Positions 11,059 through 19,523 of a stretch of DNA of 64,000 bases are shown in pieces. A model generated the notes under the pieces. It did not search any database. It was not told where the DNA came from and was given only the letters and a program-made list of their open reading frames with translations. The position numbers and the translations under genes are program-made. Source of the stretch: Anatilimnocola aggregata (GTDB lineage Bacteria; Planctomycetota; Planctomycetia; Pirellulales; Pirellulaceae); the NCBI RefSeq assembly GCF_007747655.1, contig NZ_CP036274.1, positions 2,728,001 through 2,792,000 on the forward strand. Reading direction: 5' to 3'. Position 1 is the stretch's first letter. The number at the start of each line of letters is the position of its first letter.

Positions 11059-11739
11059 ATGTCGCCCCCCACGCTAGCAGGCCCGGTTGCCCGGGATTCT
11101 GACACGTCTGAAATTTGCATTTATCCGCGTCCAGAGATTGAGTCGCTACTGGCGAGCGCTAGGCGCGGAGATCGGCAGAGCATCGGCGAACTGCTCGCAC
11201 ATTGTCGTGCCTATCTGACACTGCTCGGTTCGACTCACTTCCAGCGACGGCTGCGACCACGTGTCAGCCAGTCTGATATCGTTCAAGAAGCCATGCTACG
11301 TGCGCATGCCCATTTCGCCCAGTTCCGGGGGCACACGGAACGCGAACTCATGGCCTGGCTGCGCGAGATTCTCGTCAACAGCCTGGCCCGATTTGTCGAA
11401 CAGCACGTGCGCACGGCCAAGCGAGACATTCGCCGGGAAATTTCGCTGGATCAAATTCCAGGGGCAATGGGAGCATTGGCTCAATCACCGAGCGCAGAAT
11501 CGTATTTCGCGCCTCATACCAGCATCCCGCCCGACGAGCGGCCGACATTACTGGCTGCTTTGTTGAGCCAACTGCCCGAACATTATCGCGAGGTACTTGT
11601 CCTCCGAAATATTCAAGGGCTTTCGTTCGAGGAAGTTGCGGAGCGACTGCATCGCTCGCCCGGTGCCACGCGAATGCTGTGGCTCCGGGCGATCGAAAAG
11701 CTCCGCGCGGTCTATCGGAAAGCGGAGCAATATGATTGA
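11059..11739 (+). CDS. ECF-like RNA polymerase sigma factor, planctomycete type
   Basis: Predicted sigma-70-family transcription factor of 226 aa. Region 2 is seen in RVSQSDIVQEAMLRAHAHFAQFRGHTERELMAWLREIL, and region 4 in LPEHYREVLVLRNIQGLSFEEVAERLHRSPGATRMLWLRAIEKLR, a helix-turn-helix for -35 recognition. An extended N-terminus and a long linker between the regions are usual in planctomycete ECFs paired with Ser/Thr kinases. The frame extends up to 10993, but ATG 11059 has an AAAGGA sequence about 10 bp upstream. The stop overlaps the kinase start by eight bases, which ties the two genes together and suggests that the kinase controls this sigma factor. No anti-sigma gene was seen. Confidence 0.9.
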   Translation: MSPPTLAGPVARDSDTSEICIYPRPEIESLLASARRGDRQSIGELLAHCRAYLTLLGSTHFQRRLRPRVSQSDIVQEAMLRAHAHFAQFRGHTERELMAWLREILVNSLARFVEQHVRTAKRDIRREISLDQIPGAMGALAQSPSAESYFAPHTSIPPDERPTLLAALLSQLPEHYREVLVLRNIQGLSFEEVAERLHRSPGATRMLWLRAIEKLRAVYRKAEQYD

Positions 11740-14605
11740 TAACGACGTCACCAACTCTCAATGCGAAGCCTGCGGCGCCGACTCGGACGGCGAACGCGAG
11801 CGGCTGGCGAAAATACTGGATGAATATCTCTCGGGACTGGAGCGCGGCGAACCGGTCGGACCGGAGGAACTGCTGGCCCGGCACCCCGACGTAGCAGACC
11901 GCCTGCGCGGTTATTTGAGCGGCCTCGCGCTGTTCCACAATGCGGTTGCGGCTCAGCCTTCGCTGACCTCAATCGCCATTACCGGAGGAGTGGAACTGGG
12001 CGCGGCACTCGGCGATTATCGCCTGGTACGTGAGATCGGTCGCGGCGGCATGGGGGTGGTCTATGAAGCGGTGCAGATTTCGCTCGGACGCCGGGTCGCT
12101 GTGAAGCTGCTGCCGTTTTCTGCCACGATCAACGAAAAGCAGATTGCGCGCTTCAAGCACGAAGCACAGGCGGCTGCCCAAATTGACCACCCTCACATCG
12201 TACCCGTCTTTGGCGTTGGGCAAGCGCACGGAATTCACTACTTTGCGATGCAGTTGATTGGCGGACAGTCGCTGGGTGAACTCATCGCCGAGATGCGCGA
12301 GGAACCCGCGGGCAGCACACCGCGCACTGCCGAAACGCTCGACCATGTGATGGCTGTTGCGCGCATGGGCGTGCAAGCTGCGGAGGCGCTCGATGCAGCG
12401 CACGAGATTGGGGTCGTCCATCGCGATGTGAAACCCTCAAATCTGCTGCTCGACGAAAGAGGCAAGGTGTGGATCACCGACTTCGGCGTTGCTCGCTGCA
12501 AATCGGGTGCCTGCCTGACCGAGACCGGTTACGTGGTCGGCAGCATGCCCTACATGAGTCCGGAACAGGCCTTAGGACAGCCGGCCTTGGTCGATCATCG
12601 CACCGATGTTTATTCGCTGGGCGTCACGCTGTACGAATTGGCCACGCTGCGGCACCCCTGCGAAGGTTCGGCACAAGCGGAAACAGCCGTTGAGTACAGC
12701 CGCTCGCAGTGGCGACGTCCGCGCTGCTGGAATGGCTCGATTCCCATTGATTTCGAAAACATTGTGCTCAAAGCGATGGCAGAGAACCGTGACGAGCGGT
12801 ACGCCACTGCCGGCGAGTTGGCCGACGACCTGCAGCGATTTCTCGATGGAAAGCCAATCGTTGCCCGCTGTCCCTCGTTGAGTTCGCGCGTCGAAAAATG
12901 GGCTCGGCGGCATCAGCGCTCAGTTGCGGCAACGATCGGCGCGCTAGCGCTGGGAATGATCGGTGTCGTTGTTAGTCTGGTGATGATCGCGACGGAACGT
13001 GCAGAGAAAGACACTGCCTACCGTACTGCCACTCAGAATAGCTTGCGCGCGCAACAGAACTATCAGCGTGCCGAGGCCAAGTTTCGCCAGGCGCGCGAAG
13101 TGCTCGATCGCTTCGGTGCGCGGGTCAATCAAATGCTGGCAAACGACCTTCCCGGTGTGGAGGGAATGCGGCGGGAACTGCTGGCGGAGATGCTGCCGTA
13201 CTATCGCGAGTTCGCCCGCGAAGCGGCGAATGATCCGTCACTCCAGGCCGATCTGGCGCTCACCTACAGCAAGATTGGCTTTTTGTCCGAGCAGATTGGT
13301 TCGCAGTCCGACGCCGAAAGGGCCTATCAAGATGCCAAGGCGATTCTCGCGAGGCTCGTGCAAACCAAGCCAGCAAACGATGAGCATCAGCGAAGTCTGG
13401 CCCTGTGCTGTAACAATTTGGGACAGGTGCTGCAAAAGCGCGGTGCGATGGCAGCTGCCGAACAAGAAATGAAGAGGGCATTCGCGATCCAAACGCAACT
13501 CGCGGAACACTCATCACTGGCAGCGCAGGTTCAGCCAGAATTGGCAACCACCATGTGCAATTTGGGGCTCCTCTTCAGTCAGGCCGGCGATAAGCGGCAG
13601 GCTGCTGAGCAATTCCAAACAGCGATCACGATTCAGGAATCAATTCGCAAGATCACTCCCCGCGACGAAGCGAACCTAAACAATCTGGCCGCCAGCTACA
13701 ACAATTTGAGCTCGCTCTATCTGCCCGCTCAATCAGCTGCAGCACAACGTTGGATCGAACGGTCACTTGCTATCCAGTCGGCTCTAGTGCGTGAGTATCC
13801 CACGCGGCGGAGTTATCAAAGCGATTTGGCGCTCAGCTACAACAATCTGGGAACCGTTCACTCGCGTTTGAATCGTCGCAGTGAAGCCGAACTGTGCTTT
13901 CGAGATGCAATTACCATTCAGGAACGGCTAGTGGCTATTGCACCGCTCGTGACGGCCTATCGCCGCGATCTAGCAACGTCCTTCAATAACTTGGGAATGG
14001 CCCAAACGAGTTCACAGTCATTGTCCGCAGCGGAATCATCGTTTGATAAAGCGCTTGCGATTCAAAAAGATCTGGTCGAAGCGCACCCACAGGACTTGAG
14101 CTTGCTGAGCGGTCTCGGGGGCATTTACAACAACCTCGGCATGGTCCGACAAGCGAACCGGCAGTGGGAAGCAGCAAGTGCAGCGTTCGAACAGGCAATT
14201 GCGGCTCAGCGTCAAGCGTATGAACGTGCTCCGGGCATAGCCCGCTTTCGTGACTCGCTGAGTAAGCACTATTTCAACCAGGCAGTTGTCTTGCGAGCGC
14301 TCCAGCGTCCTGCCGATGCAGCAGCGGCCACGCTAGCGCGTCGCGATCTCTGGCCCGACGACACAAAGCGATTGCTACGCATTGCTGACGAGTTGACTAG
14401 CATCGGCAACGAGTTCCCAGCCGGCGACCTTCGTCAGCGGTATTTGCGAGAGGCGAAGCTTACTCGAAGTACTGCAATTAGGGTGGGCGGCGAGCAGAGA
14501 CCTGTGGCGCGGACGGGACCGTTTGATGTGTTGTTTCAGGATTCCGCCGGCGTGGAATACAGCAGAAAAGAGAATCAACAGTCGTTCACTGCGGCTCGTG
14601 ATTGA
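11732..14605 (+). CDS. membrane Ser/Thr protein kinase with TPR domain
   Basis: Hanks-type kinase of 957 aa. A leader with LDEYLSGLERG and LLARHPDVADRLRGYL precedes the catalytic domain (about residues 95-360): glycine loop IGRGGMGVVYEA, catalytic Lys about 125 (VAVKLLP), catalytic loop HRDVKPSNLLLD (Asp about 232), DFG at about 250, and YMSPEQA in the activation segment. A single membrane helix (about 398-420) and a coiled stretch follow. Next come about six to eight TPR-like units with LALSYNNLGTVHSRLNR-type helices (about 480-900), which likely bind peptides outside the cytoplasm. The start ATG (11732) overlaps the sigma gene stop and follows GGAAAGCGGAG; the longer frame from 11597 only overlaps the sigma gene. 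Likely transmits an envelope signal to the sigma factor. Confidence 0.93.
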   Translation: MIDNDVTNSQCEACGADSDGERERLAKILDEYLSGLERGEPVGPEELLARHPDVADRLRGYLSGLALFHNAVAAQPSLTSIAITGGVELGAALGDYRLVREIGRGGMGVVYEAVQISLGRRVAVKLLPFSATINEKQIARFKHEAQAAAQIDHPHIVPVFGVGQAHGIHYFAMQLIGGQSLGELIAEMREEPAGSTPRTAETLDHVMAVARMGVQAAEALDAAHEIGVVHRDVKPSNLLLDERGKVWITDFGVARCKSGACLTETGYVVGSMPYMSPEQALGQPALVDHRTDVYSLGVTLYELATLRHPCEGSAQAETAVEYSRSQWRRPRCWNGSIPIDFENIVLKAMAENRDERYATAGELADDLQRFLDGKPIVARCPSLSSRVEKWARRHQRSVAATIGALALGMIGVVVSLVMIATERAEKDTAYRTATQNSLRAQQNYQRAEAKFRQAREVLDRFGARVNQMLANDLPGVEGMRRELLAEMLPYYREFAREAANDPSLQADLALTYSKIGFLSEQIGSQSDAERAYQDAKAILARLVQTKPANDEHQRSLALCCNNLGQVLQKRGAMAAAEQEMKRAFAIQTQLAEHSSLAAQVQPELATTMCNLGLLFSQAGDKRQAAEQFQTAITIQESIRKITPRDEANLNNLAASYNNLSSLYLPAQSAAAQRWIERSLAIQSALVREYPTRRSYQSDLALSYNNLGTVHSRLNRRSEAELCFRDAITIQERLVAIAPLVTAYRRDLATSFNNLGMAQTSSQSLSAAESSFDKALAIQKDLVEAHPQDLSLLSGLGGIYNNLGMVRQANRQWEAASAAFEQAIAAQRQAYERAPGIARFRDSLSKHYFNQAVVLRALQRPADAAAATLARRDLWPDDTKRLLRIADELTSIGNEFPAGDLRQRYLREAKLTRSTAIRVGGEQRPVARTGPFDVLFQDSAGVEYSRKENQQSFTAARD

Positions 14606-14641
14606 TCTTCTACCGCACTGACCACGACCAGGATAATCGCC

Positions 14642-15853
14642 ATGTTTGAATTGATTCGATACAAGTTGCCGGGACTAGTTCCAGCAAATTTAGTTGCCGC
14701 CAGAAGGCATTTTTTCCGCCCACGACTGGAGTGTCTCGAAGCGCGCTGCATGCTCTCATTCGCGCCGATGGACGGCAATTACTTATCGGCAGAAGAAGCC
14801 ATCGAGCCGGCCGAGACATTGCTGAGCGATCGGGGGCGAGGGCTCGATAGTCAACTGCCGGAATTTGAATTGCCGCCCCTGTTGGAGCAACCCAACGACA
14901 GTGAAAAGATTCCGCTACCCGATCTACCGGACTGGCAAGAGCCAATTCCGCCTCCGCCAGAGGACAACCCGTCCAACGATCAATCTGGCGACGGGGGAAT
15001 GGTCGACCTTGGCAACGGGTTTGAGAACACACCTGCAGATGAAGTTGTGCCCGACGTGATGTCGGAACGTGAGTCGCGAGAAGTCATCGAGATGCTAGCC
15101 TCTCTGAAGTACCTATCCGTAAATCGGGATGCTGTTTCTTCCGCTTCGCTCGAAGATCAAGTGAATGAAACGGACAAAAGAGACTCGCGGTTCGAAAGCG
15201 ACGAGCTGGATAAACTGAATTACTTTTCCAGGCATTCCGATGGGGGTTCAATCGAAATCGCCGTCGACGAGTTGGTGGCCGAAATGGAACCCGCGCGACC
15301 GGCAGCGGTCTTGTCGATGGATTCACTTCTTGAAATCTCGGTGCAAATGGACAACAGCTCCGGACGATATCAAGCGTTCGAGGTGTTGACGGGCGAGGAA
15401 GTGTCATTGCCTTCAGAGGTGCCGGAGGCCGAACAAGCAGACGCGCTGTTTGTGCCAACTTCATTGACGGACGACCTGGGCGCTATCGAAAACGACGCGG
15501 CAACTGACACGCAAGAGGGAGACGGCAGCCTGTTGGCAAATACGGCAATTGTGAACGGAGAGCCGTCGTCCCTGGAGACTGCTCCAAAACTAGCGGCGGG
15601 ATTGATGGCAGGGGGCGAGCGTGGCAACCCCACCTGGTCCACAGCGATCGCGCTAGTCACGATTGGCGTTGTGTTTCAATTTCTCCGCGAGCAGAAAACC
15701 GCTCACTTGCGCTCGTGCGCAATATTACTTTGGCAAAGCTTCGTTTCAACCTATAGAACTCTGAGCCGTCGCACTTGTCGAATTGATGCCCAATGCCTTG
15801 AACGCACGGCAAACAGCGTGGCCCCCGTTGCCGTGAGCCGGACCGAAACTTAG
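14642..15853 (+). CDS. acidic LEPR-XLL-motif protein with C-terminal membrane segment
   Basis: Unrecognised 403-aa protein. Residues 24-40 (FFRPRLECLEARCMLSF) match the N-terminal LEPR-XLL-type motif (F.P.LE.LE.R.LL) found on many planctomycete exoproteins. The middle is highly acidic and proline-rich with no recognised fold. A single hydrophobic helix near residues 325-342 (TAIALVTIGVVFQFL) is followed by a basic, Cys-containing tail of about 50 residues. It lies 36 bp after the sigma/kinase pair on the same strand, so it is probably co-transcribed. A role as an envelope partner or target of the kinase/sigma module is inference. The topology, with a long acidic part before and a short basic part after the helix, fits an exported protein anchored by its C-terminus. 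Confidence 0.8.
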   Translation: MFELIRYKLPGLVPANLVAARRHFFRPRLECLEARCMLSFAPMDGNYLSAEEAIEPAETLLSDRGRGLDSQLPEFELPPLLEQPNDSEKIPLPDLPDWQEPIPPPPEDNPSNDQSGDGGMVDLGNGFENTPADEVVPDVMSERESREVIEMLASLKYLSVNRDAVSSASLEDQVNETDKRDSRFESDELDKLNYFSRHSDGGSIEIAVDELVAEMEPARPAAVLSMDSLLEISVQMDNSSGRYQAFEVLTGEEVSLPSEVPEAEQADALFVPTSLTDDLGAIENDAATDTQEGDGSLLANTAIVNGEPSSLETAPKLAAGLMAGGERGNPTWSTAIALVTIGVVFQFLREQKTAHLRSCAILLWQSFVSTYRTLSRRTCRIDAQCLERTANSVAPVAVSRTET

Positions 15854-15856
15854 GCA

Positions 15857-15878
15857 AGCTTTCCTGGGAAGCTATTTT
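15857..15878 (+). terminator. possible weak terminator after the sigma/kinase operon
   Basis: Starting four bases after the stop at 15853, AGCTTTCCTGGGAAGCT can fold into a short stem and is followed by ATTTT. The same segment is part of a tandem repeat: TTCCTGGGAAGCTAT (15861-15875) and TTCCTGGGGAGCTAT (15877-15891), 14 of 15 identical. The stem is short and the T-tract is only four bases, so activity is uncertain. Confidence 0.35.
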
Positions 15879-16028
15879 CCTGGGGAGCTATAGCGTCTAG
15901 CGACGCCCTTATACTCTGCTGCGCTGGGCTTCGACCCGTACGGGCCGAGATAGAAACCCTTGCCACTCAGGGTGACAACAGTTTGGAGCCTCTTCATGTG
16001 CAGCCGATAGCAGGGCTGCATCTGCGTG

Positions 16029-16142
16029 ATTGCCAGTTACTTCGCCTACTACAACACGGAGCGCAGTCTCTCGTCCCTTGATTACCTCAGTGCCACCGTT
16101 TTCGAGGCCCAACTCAACCTCCAACCGAACCTCTCCCCTTAA
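16029..16142 (+). pseudogene. relic of an IS3-type transposase C-terminus
   Basis: The plus-strand frame here reads IASYFAYYNTERSLSSLDYL and continues SATVFEAQLN, ending in TAA at 16140. This resembles the end of the rve integrase domain of IS3-family OrfB (pattern YYN.ER.HSSLGY.SP..FE). An in-frame stop at 16008 and the absence of the catalytic DDE portion upstream show that only the last ~40 codons remain, and the usual His of the HSSLGY motif is changed. This is the only interpretable content of the 552-bp gap between 15854 and 16405, apart from the terminator-like repeat and the IS-end sequence at 16139. A minus-strand frame covering 15909-16265 was judged non-coding. Confidence 0.55.
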
Positions 16143-16176
16143 CCACGACACTTTCCGAAATCTGCCAAGCAGCTCA
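16139..16176 (+). repeat. IS right-end-like repeat, copy 1
   Basis: These 38 bases, beginning TTAACCACGACACTTTCCGA at the transposase-relic stop codon, match 35772-35809 at 32 of 38 positions. The shared block directly after the transposase stop suggests the conserved right end of one insertion-sequence family, left behind at two loci. Confidence 0.5.
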
Positions 16177-16405
16177 GGTGGCCTCCTTGCCGAAAAGAGC
16201 TTGATTGACAAACCTCTCAACGTAAGCGAGACCCTCTTTGGCCTATCTCGTTTCGAGCGAAGCAATTCCGGATGAACTAAGTGCCATCCTTAAATACGAC
16301 CGAAGCAATGCACAAATGTACTTGGTAGCATCTAGAATTGGCCTTAGCATTTTTAGCCCAGTACCGCGCAAACTTCAGTACGCCGCGCGATCCGCGGTAG
16401 CACTT

Positions 16406-17848
16406 ATGAAAACTCAGATTCTTGGTCTTGCGGTCGGCATTACTTCGCTGATGTCGTCCGCTTTGGCGGTGCCACCGCAATCATCCAACAACGGCCGCCT
16501 GGAAGGTCCGAGAAACGTGCGACATAGCGCGGCTTCGCCGGCGCACTTGCGTGTCGAATGGGATGACATCGCGACGGGCGAAGCGGGCTATCGCATCTGG
16601 CGACGCGAGGCCGGGGGTGAGTGGTACCTGGCGGGAATCACCGGACCCGACGTCACTCACTTTGACGACGGCGGCATGAACCCATCGACTAACTACGAGC
16701 ATCGGGTTGCGGCGTTCAACAAGAGTGGAGGCGAAGAGTCGGCCGTTTCCGGAGCATCGTCCACGCTGCCGATGACTGCGCACCTGGCTGCCGAAGTGCT
16801 CATCCCGTCAGGGAAGACATATCCTTCCGGACCGTCGTCGGTCTTATTGAACTCAGGCGAACTGCTCCTGGCCTATCAAACCGGAACCGCTGAGAAACGT
16901 AAGAATCACGCGAATGCATCTATCTGGCTACGTACCTCGCGCAATGGACGCGCCGCCTGGTCAGATGGCAGGCTGCTGCTCGGCGGCGACGCCCAAACGG
17001 TGTTCGGCAAATCGGCCCTCGTGCGGACGCAGGATGGCCGGTTGGGAATGACTTTCAGTCGTTGGACGTGCGACGATAAGGGAAAGATCGTCGATCGAAA
17101 ACGGCAATTCATCGCGTCGGCTGATGAAGGGAAGACTTGGAGCGAACCGGTCGATGTGGGGCCCTTGTCGGCGAACAATCACACGCTCATCGTTGGTGAC
17201 AAGGGGCGGCTACTCGAAGCGCTTTCTGATTTTTCCGGCGTCGCGAAGATCTACGGCTCCGACGATCACGGCGGCACGTGGCGCGAGCTCGGAAGTGTCG
17301 CCGGCAAACGACTCGGCGAAGCGGGGCTCGCCCACGTCGGCGACGGGCGGATTGTGTTCATCAGCCGCCACGAGTGGCCCTTCTACCGGTTGAGCTTCTC
17401 GAGCGATAACGGCGTGACCTGGGAAAAGACCGATGCGTTGCTGCCGCTCGGCGGCGGCGACAATCCTCCCAAACTCGTCGTGCTGCCCGATGGCAAGACT
17501 TTGGCGGCCGTCGTTCATTCCTGGTACTCGGGCAAGAAGGCGAAAGATCGCCGCCAGCTTGCTTCGCTCGTCAGTCGCGACGGCGGCCGCACCTGGGATA
17601 ACTTCCGGCTGATCGGCTTTGCCCCAGATGGTGACGACGGCTTCCTGCAGCATTCTCTAATGTTCGCGAGCGATGTCGGTTATTTGTTCTATGGCGGAGG
17701 TTCGCGACTCGATACGAACGACGGCAAAGACCTGCGTCTGATTCGGTTGCATGCAGACTTTATTACTTCCACGGTTCGGTGGCCGTATGACTGGCAGGGA
17801 AAGCAGCTAAGCGAATTCGACTTGAAAGCACCACAGGGTGTTCGCTGA
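16406..17848 (+). CDS. secreted FN3 / sialidase-like (BNR-repeat) protein
   Basis: Exported 480-aa protein. A signal peptide (MKTQILGLAVGITSLMSSALA) is followed by a fibronectin type III domain (about residues 35-120; LRVEWDDIATGEAGYRIWRR ... NYEHRVAAFNKSG). The rest is a six-bladed sialidase-type propeller with four Asp-boxes of the form S.D.G.TW (SADEGKTW, GSDDHGGTW, SSDNGVTW, SRDGGRTW). The family includes exo-sialidases and many planctomycete glycan-binding or hydrolysing proteins; I did not identify a full catalytic arginine triad, so enzymatic activity is unproven. ATG 16406 is chosen over the open frame to 16238 because it starts the signal peptide. It appears to be a single-gene unit. 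Confidence 0.82.
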   Translation: MKTQILGLAVGITSLMSSALAVPPQSSNNGRLEGPRNVRHSAASPAHLRVEWDDIATGEAGYRIWRREAGGEWYLAGITGPDVTHFDDGGMNPSTNYEHRVAAFNKSGGEESAVSGASSTLPMTAHLAAEVLIPSGKTYPSGPSSVLLNSGELLLAYQTGTAEKRKNHANASIWLRTSRNGRAAWSDGRLLLGGDAQTVFGKSALVRTQDGRLGMTFSRWTCDDKGKIVDRKRQFIASADEGKTWSEPVDVGPLSANNHTLIVGDKGRLLEALSDFSGVAKIYGSDDHGGTWRELGSVAGKRLGEAGLAHVGDGRIVFISRHEWPFYRLSFSSDNGVTWEKTDALLPLGGGDNPPKLVVLPDGKTLAAVVHSWYSGKKAKDRRQLASLVSRDGGRTWDNFRLIGFAPDGDDGFLQHSLMFASDVGYLFYGGGSRLDTNDGKDLRLIRLHADFITSTVRWPYDWQGKQLSEFDLKAPQGVR

Positions 17849-18088
17849 TAGTTTTCAAGGGTGCGACCAATTATTCCCCGTATGTAATCTGGACGCGGAA
17901 CGAGGGCACACTGGCGCTATGCGCAAACCTCTTGCTCAGCAGCCCGACATGAATGCGACGGACACCTTCTACCAGGGCATACTATTAGCTCGAGCTGTCT
18001 ATAGCCGGCACACGGAAGCGGTAAGCGTGGTTCTTGAAGCACGTGCGGAAGTGTCGAATGTGGCTCTATGCGCAGCACGATGGCGGGA

Positions 18089-19456
18089 TCAAGCCAGGAT
18101 CTCCTTCACGACACGGGTCGGTTCCGTACCGTTGATGCGGAAATCGCGACCAGCAAAGCGATAGGTGAGTTGTTCGTAGTCCAATCCCAGTTGGTGCAAG
18201 AGGGTCGCGTGCAGGTCGTGGAAGCTAACCTTGTTTTCGACAGCAGTGCGTCCGGTTTCGTTCGTCTTACCGTAAGCGAGGCCCCCCTTCACGCCACCTC
18301 CTGCCAGCCAGAATGTGAAGCCGGAAGAGTTGTGGTTACTGCCGTTGTCCTTCGACAGCAGCGCGGTGCGACCGAACTCACCGCCCCAGACGATGAGGGT
18401 TTCGTCCAGCATGCCACGCTGTTCCAAATCTGCGAGCAGGGCGGAAATTGGACGATCGATGGCTTCGCAGTTGGCAGCCAGTTCTTTGCGATGGTTGCCA
18501 TGCTGATCCCAATTCGAATGGCAAATTTCGATAAACCGGACACCCGCTTCGGCAAAGCGCCGAGCCAACAGGCATTGTCGCCCAAAGTCATCGTTGAGCG
18601 AGCGGCCAACTGCTCGCGAGTTACCGACGTTGTAGGCATCGAGCGTGGCCTGCGACTCGCCGCGAAGGTCCATTAGGTCGGGCACTGCCGACTGCATCCG
18701 GAAGCCCAGTTCCAACGATTCAATCACGGCTTCCAGGTTGGCATCGGACCGCTGCGCGACATGCTCGCGATTCATCTCCTGCACCAGCTCTAACTGGTTG
18801 CGCTTCACACTTGCGGGGAGGTGTGTGCCGGTCACATTGTTGATCGTCGCTTTGGAAATATCGGCGCCTACATAGCCAATTGCCGAGCCCTGATAGATTG
18901 GCGGCAGAAAGGCGCTGGCGTAGTTTTGAGCGCCACCCACACGAGTTTCTGGATTAATGGTGATGAATCCAGGCAGATTTTCGTTCTCACTCCCCAGTCC
19001 ATACAGCACCCAGGAGCCGACGCTGGGGCGAGGAAAACGAAACTCGCCGGTGTGCATTTGCAGGAAGGCTTGCGGATGGTTCGGAACGTTGGCATACATC
19101 CCGTTAAGCAGACAGAGTTTGTCTGCCTGTTTGCTCAACTCGGGAAACAGTTCAGAAATCCAGAGTCCGCTTTCACCAGCCTGCTGAAACTTGAAGACCG
19201 AGCCGGGATGTTCTTTGTCGCCCGTTTGTGGTTTGTAGTCGAACGTGTCCACATGGGCCGGCGCGCCGCGCATGCACATGAAGATCACTCGCTTGGCCTT
19301 CGCGGGAAAGTGTGGTTGCTTCGGTACGAGCGGATTGTTCAGTTTGTTGCCAGCCGTCTTGGCTTCGCCACGGGCGTTTTGAGCACACAGCCCCGAAAGA
19401 GCGAGATAGCCAAACCCACACGAAGCGGACTGTAACAGCGAGCGGCGCGAGAGCAT
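18089..19456 (-). CDS. DUF1501 domain secreted protein
   Basis: Member of the planctomycete DUF1501 family, related to alkaline-phosphatase/sulfatase folds, 455 aa. It opens MLSRRSLLQSASCGFGYLAL, a twin-arginine-like export signal. Recognisable family blocks are MCMRGAPAHVDTFDYKP near the N-terminus, GLGSENENLPGFI, ICHSNWDQHG, IVWGGEFGRT, and the C-terminal HDLHATLLHQLGLDYEQLTYRF. The start at 19456 is chosen for the signal; the open frame runs to 19651. It lies 67 bp after the PSD1/cytochrome gene on the same strand, the standard partnership of these two families. The biochemical function of the family is not established. Confidence 0.92.
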   Translation of the reverse strand: MLSRRSLLQSASCGFGYLALSGLCAQNARGEAKTAGNKLNNPLVPKQPHFPAKAKRVIFMCMRGAPAHVDTFDYKPQTGDKEHPGSVFKFQQAGESGLWISELFPELSKQADKLCLLNGMYANVPNHPQAFLQMHTGEFRFPRPSVGSWVLYGLGSENENLPGFITINPETRVGGAQNYASAFLPPIYQGSAIGYVGADISKATINNVTGTHLPASVKRNQLELVQEMNREHVAQRSDANLEAVIESLELGFRMQSAVPDLMDLRGESQATLDAYNVGNSRAVGRSLNDDFGRQCLLARRFAEAGVRFIEICHSNWDQHGNHRKELAANCEAIDRPISALLADLEQRGMLDETLIVWGGEFGRTALLSKDNGSNHNSSGFTFWLAGGGVKGGLAYGKTNETGRTAVENKVSFHDLHATLLHQLGLDYEQLTYRFAGRDFRINGTEPTRVVKEILA

Positions 19457-19523
19457 GGCAAGATTCCGAATGGGAAGGAATGTTTTGAACGTGAAGGTGA
19501 TTACTTTGGGAGAGTGTCGCGAA

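Noticed and set aside
15909-16265. 118-codon minus-strand frame in the IS-relic gap
   Set aside because: Overlaps the transposase remnant on the other strand and shows no recognisable features.
18264-18284. CGTAAGCGAGGCCC, resembling the dispersed nuo repeat
   Set aside because: It lies inside the DUF1501 coding sequence in a conserved region and matches only about ten bases; coincidence is likely.
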